Shown: positions 23,769-27,824 of the stretch, one piece after another
Position numbering within the stretch: position 1 is the first letter of the stretch
Layout of the letters: every line of letters begins with the position of its first letter
Assembly (NCBI GenBank): GCA_964471945.1
Contig: CAYYIJ010000022.1
Coordinates: forward strand, 1 to 27,824
Origin: JASEHD01 sp964471945
GTDB lineage: Bacteria; Bacteroidota; Ignavibacteria; UBA10030; SZUA-254
DNA length: 27,824 nt
Direction: 5' to 3'
Program-made: the position numbers and the translations under genes
Notes under the pieces: generated by a model
What the model saw: only the letters and a program-made list of their open reading frames with translations
The model's database searches: none
Told to the model about the DNA's origin: nothing

Positions 23769-25097
23769 ATGAAACGTATAAAAGTGATCATAATGGGAGC
23801 GGCAGGTAGAGATTTTCATAATTTTAATACAGTATATCGCAACAACGAATTGTACGATGTAATAGCATTCACTGCAACACAAATTCCGAATATAGAAGGA
23901 CGAAAATATCCGGCTGAGCTTGCGGGGAAACTTTATCCTAACGGCATTCCTATCCATCCAGAGTCTGAGTTGAAGCAGCTAATACAAAAACATGAGATTG
24001 ATGAAGTCGTGTTCGCTTATTCAGACGTTTCATTCAATTACATAATGCTAAAAGCATCTGAGGTAATGGCAGCGGGTGCTGACTTTAAGGTACTTGGTTC
24101 TCGACCAACAATGTTAAAAAGTACAGTGCCACTAATTGCAGTAGTTGCTGTCCGAACAGGCGCGGGAAAGAGCCAAACCTCCCGGAAAGTATGTAAGCTG
24201 CTTCGCGATATGGGTAAGCAAGTTGTCGCAATCCGTCATCCAATGCCGTATGGAGATTTAGTCAAACAAAAAGTTCAACGCTACAAAACACTTGATGATT
24301 TGGTAAAATTTGAGTGTACAGTTGAGGAGATGGAAGAGTACGAGCCGCATATCGTGAACGGCACGATTATTTACGCAGGTGTTGACTATGAAGCGATTCT
24401 CCGTCAAGCAGAACAAGAAGCTGATGTAATTGTATGGGATGGCGGGAATAATGATATGTCGTTCTACCAGCCAGACCTTACTATTACCGTTGCCGACCCG
24501 CATCGGCCTGGGCATGAAATGTCTTACTTCCCCGGTGCGTCAAATATTCTTGCCGCGGATGTAATTGTTATAAATAAGGTTGAATCTGCAACGAGAGAAA
24601 ATATCGACATCGTTCGGAAAAATATTCGAGCAGTCAATCCTAATGCAATTGTCATAGAAGCTGCATCACCAATCTCAGTAGAAGATGAAAGTATAATACG
24701 CGGTAAACGAGTGCTTGTTGTTGAAGACGGTCCAACGCTCACCCATGGTGAAATGGCATACGGGGCAGGGGTTATAGCCGCCCGTAAATATGGTGCATTT
24801 CAAGTAATTGACCCAAGACCTTGGGTTGTAAATTCAATCGCAGAAACATTTGCTAAATATCCGAATATCGGGACGTTACTTCCGGCAATGGGTTATGGTG
24901 GGAAACAGATTAAAGATTTGGAAACTACTATCAATAAAGTTGATTGTGATAGTGTGATCATTGGAACACCGATTGATTTACGGCGAATTATCAAAATCAA
25001 TAAACCGTCAGTTCGTGTAAGATATGAACTGGATGAAATTGCCAAACCAGATTTGAACGATATTCTCATAAATTTTTTCAAGAAAATTAAAGGTTAA
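23769..25097 (+). CDS. COG2403-type predicted GTPase (cyclic 2,3-diphosphoglycerate synthetase-like)
   Basis: Protein of 442 aa with two parts. Residues 1-115 form a nucleotide-binding-like fold starting IIMGAAGRDFHNFN. From about 120 a SIMIBI-type P-loop NTPase follows, with RTGAGKSQTSRK (129-140), WDGGNND (223-229) as the probable Walker B, and NKVE (269-272) as the base-recognition motif. Databases often label this family cyclic 2,3-diphosphoglycerate synthase after an archaeal member, but a role in this context is unproven. It starts 31 bases after the feo unit and ends 2 bases before the ornithine carbamoyltransferase. It is thus in one unit with three carbamoyl-phosphate genes, and a link to carbamoyl phosphate or arginine metabolism is plausible. 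Confidence 0.75.
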   Translation: MKRIKVIIMGAAGRDFHNFNTVYRNNELYDVIAFTATQIPNIEGRKYPAELAGKLYPNGIPIHPESELKQLIQKHEIDEVVFAYSDVSFNYIMLKASEVMAAGADFKVLGSRPTMLKSTVPLIAVVAVRTGAGKSQTSRKVCKLLRDMGKQVVAIRHPMPYGDLVKQKVQRYKTLDDLVKFECTVEEMEEYEPHIVNGTIIYAGVDYEAILRQAEQEADVIVWDGGNNDMSFYQPDLTITVADPHRPGHEMSYFPGASNILAADVIVINKVESATRENIDIVRKNIRAVNPNAIVIEAASPISVEDESIIRGKRVLVVEDGPTLTHGEMAYGAGVIAARKYGAFQVIDPRPWVVNSIAETFAKYPNIGTLLPAMGYGGKQIKDLETTINKVDCDSVIIGTPIDLRRIIKINKPSVRVRYELDEIAKPDLNDILINFFKKIKG

Positions 25098-25099
25098 TT

Positions 25100-26020
25100 A
25101 TGAAAAAAGATTTTTTAAGTATTGCAGATTGCTCAACAGATGAACTATTTGAGTTGATAGATCTCTCAAAGAATATTAAAAAATATCCTGAGAGTTATCG
25201 CCAAAGTTTGCAGGGAAAATCGGTAGCAACAATCTTTGAAAAACAATCGCTCCGAACTCATGTAACTTTCGATGTTGGAATTTATCAGCTTGGCGCTCAC
25301 GCAATTTATCTGACTCAAGGTGATATTAGTTTAGGCAAGCGTGAATCAGTTTACGATACAGGAAAAAATTTAGAGCGTTGGGTTGATGGCATTGTCGTTC
25401 GTACCTATGCCCATAAAACTTGCACCGACTTAGCTGAAGCAGTAAAAATACCAGTTATCAATGCACTAACGGATTTTGAACATCCATGTCAGGCACTTGG
25501 AGATTTTCTAACAGTCCATGAAAAAATGTGGAGTTTTACAGGGAAAAAATTCGTGTTCATCGGTGATGGAAACAATGTTTGTCATTCTCTTATGCTTTTT
25601 GCTTCTAAGGTTGGAATGGACTTCGTTGCCAACTCACCCAAAGGATATGAGCCAGATAAAAACGTATTTAAAACTGCTTCTGCTGCTGCAAAGAAAATTG
25701 GTTCAACAGTCCAAATTGTTCACGATCCTAAAGAATCAATGAAAAACGCTGATGTTGTTTACACAGATGTCTGGGCAAGTATGGGGCAAGAAGCAGAAAA
25801 GGCTCAAAGGTTGAAGATCTTCAAACCGTATCAGGTAAATAAGAAGTTATTCTCTTTAGCAAAATCGGATGCAATCTTCATGCACTGCCTACCAGCTCAT
25901 CGTGGTGAAGAGGTAACAGATGAAGTGATGGATTCAAAGAACTCGGTTGTGTTTGATGAAGCAGAGAATCGGCTTCACACACAGAAAGCAGTAATGGTGA
26001 AATTGATGAAGGGGGTTTGA
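25100..26020 (+). CDS. argF: Ornithine carbamoyltransferase family protein
   Basis: Protein of 306 aa transferring the carbamoyl group of carbamoyl phosphate to ornithine, giving citrulline, or running in reverse to regenerate carbamoyl phosphate from citrulline. Family motifs are clear: HPCQALGD (128-135), GDGNNVCHSL, DVWASMGQE with the ornithine-loop SMG (227-229), and HCLPAHRGEEV (262-272). The phosphate-binding motif reads S50-L51-R52-T53-H54 instead of the usual S-T-R-T-R, so the last arginine is histidine. The SMG loop supports ornithine over other substrates, but N-acylated ornithine is not excluded. The gene is two bases downstream of the predicted GTPase and one base upstream of the carbamate kinase start. 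Confidence 0.88.
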   Translation: MKKDFLSIADCSTDELFELIDLSKNIKKYPESYRQSLQGKSVATIFEKQSLRTHVTFDVGIYQLGAHAIYLTQGDISLGKRESVYDTGKNLERWVDGIVVRTYAHKTCTDLAEAVKIPVINALTDFEHPCQALGDFLTVHEKMWSFTGKKFVFIGDGNNVCHSLMLFASKVGMDFVANSPKGYEPDKNVFKTASAAAKKIGSTVQIVHDPKESMKNADVVYTDVWASMGQEAEKAQRLKIFKPYQVNKKLFSLAKSDAIFMHCLPAHRGEEVTDEVMDSKNSVVFDEAENRLHTQKAVMVKLMKGV

Positions 26021-26021
26021 T

Positions 26022-26972
26022 CTGAAGGATTCTGTTCTTATTGCAATAGGGGGGAACTCGCTAATACGGGCGGGTCAGAAAGGTACTATTCCAGAACAAT
26101 TTGCAAATGCACACTTGACTGCTGAACAAATTGCGGTTTTAGCTGAGGAGGGTTGTCGAATTGTTATCACACACGGAAATGGACCTCAAGTCGGCTCACA
26201 GCTTTTACGATCGGAAGCTGGTTCATCACAAACCTATACATTACCCCTCGATGTTTGTGTTGCTATGACGCAAGGAGAGATTGGGTACATAATTCAAACA
26301 TCGCTTCAATCAATTTTTCGTTCACGAAATATCTCAATCCCTGTCGTAAGTTTGATAACTCAAGTATTAGTTGATAAACATGATCCAGCTTTTCAGAATC
26401 CGACAAAACCGATCGGACCTTTTTATTCAAAGGAGATCGCACAAAAAAAACAGGATGAGCTAAATTGGAATATTATTGAAGATGCTGCGCGTGGTTATCG
26501 CCGCGTTGTGCCTTCGCCCAAACCACTCGAAGTTATAGAGCAAGATATTATCAAAGATTGTCTTGAGCGAGGTATAATCGTGATTGCTTCCGGTGGGGGT
26601 GGAATTCCAATAACATTTGAAAATGGATCAATGACAGGTGTTGAAGCGGTAATTGATAAAGACCGCGCGTCTGCTTTATTGGCAACTGAGTTGAACATCG
26701 AGCGTTTTATTATATCAACTGAAGTTGAAAAAGTTTATCTGAACTTCAAGAAATCTGACCAAATGGCAATCGACAAGATTAGTCTTGACGAGGCAAAAAA
26801 GTATCTCGATGAAGGTCATTTTTTAGAGGGAAGCATGAAGCCAAAAATTGAAGCAGCTATCGAATTCCTTGAGTCAGGTGGTAAAGAAGTGGTTATAACT
26901 AATCCTGAACATCTTGCCGATGCGATAAAAGGAAAAACAGGAACGCATATTATTGGAAGGACACAACAATGA
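26022..26972 (+). CDS. arcC: Carbamate kinase with apparent CTG start
   Basis: Enzyme of 316 aa interconverting carbamoyl phosphate plus ADP with ammonia, CO2 and ATP. The amino-acid-kinase fold is complete only if translation starts at CTG 26022, giving KDSVLIAIGGNSLIRAGQK at the N-terminus, the normal GGN phosphate loop of the family. The next in-frame candidate, TTG at 26115, would delete that loop. No ATG, GTG or TTG lies in frame between the upstream stop (26007-26009) and the loop. AGGGGG at 26010-26015 gives a good 6-base spacing to the CTG. Later motifs are HGNGPQVG, the KPIGPFYS region, ASGGGGIP and DKDRASALLA. Its stop overlaps pyrB as ATGA. It may feed or drain carbamoyl phosphate for both neighbouring transferases. 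Confidence 0.88.
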   Translation: MKDSVLIAIGGNSLIRAGQKGTIPEQFANAHLTAEQIAVLAEEGCRIVITHGNGPQVGSQLLRSEAGSSQTYTLPLDVCVAMTQGEIGYIIQTSLQSIFRSRNISIPVVSLITQVLVDKHDPAFQNPTKPIGPFYSKEIAQKKQDELNWNIIEDAARGYRRVVPSPKPLEVIEQDIIKDCLERGIIVIASGGGGIPITFENGSMTGVEAVIDKDRASALLATELNIERFIISTEVEKVYLNFKKSDQMAIDKISLDEAKKYLDEGHFLEGSMKPKIEAAIEFLESGGKEVVITNPEHLADAIKGKTGTHIIGRTQQ

Positions 26973-27824
26973 AATTACAGCATGTAATTGAATCTCAACA
27001 GTTCACACTACCGATGCTCGTTGAATTATTCGAGCTTGCAGATCAGATGGATCGAATTCTTATCCGTGGCGGCACGCAAGATTATAACAATAAAATAATG
27101 GCTTCGCTTTTTTACGAACATTCAACTCGTACACGCTTTTCGTTCGAATCTGCAATGCATCGTTTAGGTGGAAAAATTTTGGCAACTGAACGGGCAAACA
27201 CGTTTTCATCGGTTGCTGCCGGTGAAACGCTCGAAGATACTATTCGTGTTATCGGGCATTATGCCGATGTAATTGTGCTTAGGCATAACGAGGTAGGCGG
27301 CGCACAGCGGGCAGCGACAGTATCAAGTATACCAATCGTCAATGCCGGCGATGGAAAAGGTGGGCAGCATCCGACTCAAGCTCTTCTTGATTTATACACA
27401 ATTTACAAAGGTGTGAAAACAATTGAAGGTGTGAAAGTTGCTTTAGTCGGTAATCTTACTGATGGACGAACTGTCCGTTCATTAGCATATCTTCTTGGAA
27501 AGTTTGAGCGAGTAAAAATTTATTTTATTGCACCGCATTCATTTCAAATAAAGCAGGACATTCTCGATTATCTGACAAAGCATAATGTCTGGTTCACGCT
27601 CGAGAGTGATCTGAAGAAAATTCTTCCCGAAGTCGATGTTGTGTACAGTACCAGAATCGAGCCAGAACTGCTTACACAGCGAGGTGAGAGACTTGAAACG
27701 ATCTCACAATATTTCATTGATGATACACTTTTAAAACTTTTGCCAAATCATGCACTCGTAATGCATCCGCTGCCTCGATTGCATGAAATATCACCCTCGG
27801 TCGATTCCGATCCAAGGGCAGCAT
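26969..27824 (+). CDS. pyrB: Aspartate carbamoyltransferase catalytic subunit (partial, runs off window)
   Basis: The first 285 codons of an enzyme that joins carbamoyl phosphate to aspartate, the committed step of pyrimidine synthesis. E. coli active-site positions are matched at the same numbers: S52-T-R54-T (HSTRTRFSFE), R105 (VLRH) and H134-P-T-Q137 (GQHPTQALLD). The HPLPR motif is near the window end. The lysine of the mobile 80s loop (Lys84) is replaced: residues 81-87 read SVAAGET instead of the usual form with Lys before GE. The gene overlaps the carbamate kinase stop by four bases (ATGA). No regulatory pyrI gene is visible before the window ends. Identification as PyrB is strong; full activity is less certain. 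Confidence 0.88.
   Translation, partial: MKLQHVIESQQFTLPMLVELFELADQMDRILIRGGTQDYNNKIMASLFYEHSTRTRFSFESAMHRLGGKILATERANTFSSVAAGETLEDTIRVIGHYADVIVLRHNEVGGAQRAATVSSIPIVNAGDGKGGQHPTQALLDLYTIYKGVKTIEGVKVALVGNLTDGRTVRSLAYLLGKFERVKIYFIAPHSFQIKQDILDYLTKHNVWFTLESDLKKILPEVDVVYSTRIEPELLTQRGERLETISQYFIDDTLLKLLPNHALVMHPLPRLHEISPSVDSDPRAA

Noticed and set aside
26115..26972. Carbamate kinase starting at TTG 26115
   Set aside because: This would remove the conserved GGN phosphate loop, which is encoded in frame just upstream.
1..27824. CRISPR arrays, tRNA or rRNA genes, insertion sequences
   Set aside because: I looked for regularly spaced repeats, cloverleaf-like stretches, transposase motifs and terminal inverted repeats and found none I could support.

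Overview
The window is about 27.8 kb of an AT-rich bacterial genome (I judge roughly 40% GC by eye; not computed). It contains one 100-N scaffold gap. The gene content points to an anaerobic, amino-acid- and organic-acid-fermenting bacterium: a multi-subunit NuoE/NuoF-type flavoprotein operon, a ferredoxin-dependent 2-oxoacid oxidoreductase, FeoAB ferrous iron uptake, oxygen-labile radical SAM proteins, a malic enzyme with a phosphotransacetylase-like tail, and carbamate kinase. Most genes have Shine-Dalgarno sites of the AGGAG or AAGGA type. The protein repertoire is reminiscent of the FCB group (Ignavibacteria-like or a nearby candidate phylum), but no marker gene here settles the taxonomy.

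Layout. (1) 98-2272, minus strand: a DUF2442 gene, an adenine-specific DNA methyltransferase, and its probable restriction endonuclease, which carries an in-frame TAG (1958-1960). (2) 2465-8951, minus strand: a four-gene operon ending in a clear intrinsic terminator. In transcription order it encodes a NuoE/HydC-like subunit with a zinc-ribbon tail, a giant NuoF-GltD fusion, a HoxU/NuoG-N-terminus-like Fe-S subunit, and a stand-alone FMN-binding glutamate synthase domain. The N gap lies inside the fusion gene. The gap is flanked by an exact 55-bp duplication, and removing the Ns plus one copy restores a single reading frame. (3) 8952-9336: a divergent intergenic region with a good promoter for the minus operon and three small palindromes. 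(4) 9337-17441, plus strand: panD, alanine dehydrogenase, a CoA-transferase, maeB, and four overlapping subunits of a 2-oxoacid:ferredoxin oxidoreductase. (5) 17453-21331: a two-helix ferritin-like small protein, a radical SAM/SPASM homologue that has lost its Fe-S cysteines, a trans-sulfuration-family PLP enzyme, and a canonical radical SAM protein. (6) 21369-23737: feoA, feoB and a small Cys-rich protein. (7) 23769-27824: a COG2403-type predicted GTPase, ornithine carbamoyltransferase, carbamate kinase (apparent CTG start) and the 5' part of aspartate carbamoyltransferase, running off the window.

How the genes may work together (inference). The oxoacid oxidoreductase reduces ferredoxin while making acyl-CoA, and the CoA-transferase could move the CoA. 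Alanine dehydrogenase and malic enzyme produce pyruvate and NAD(P)H. The minus-strand operon has separate NADH-type (NuoF) and NADPH-type (GltD) sites and many Fe-S clusters, so it could balance NADH, NADPH and ferredoxin by electron bifurcation in the manner of HydABC, Nfn or StnABC enzymes. Its extra GltB-like FMN subunit may couple this to amino-acid chemistry. The most unusual items are that operon, the cysteine-less radical SAM homologue with its neighbours, and the carbamoyl-phosphate cluster, in which both carbamoyltransferases deviate at active-site positions.
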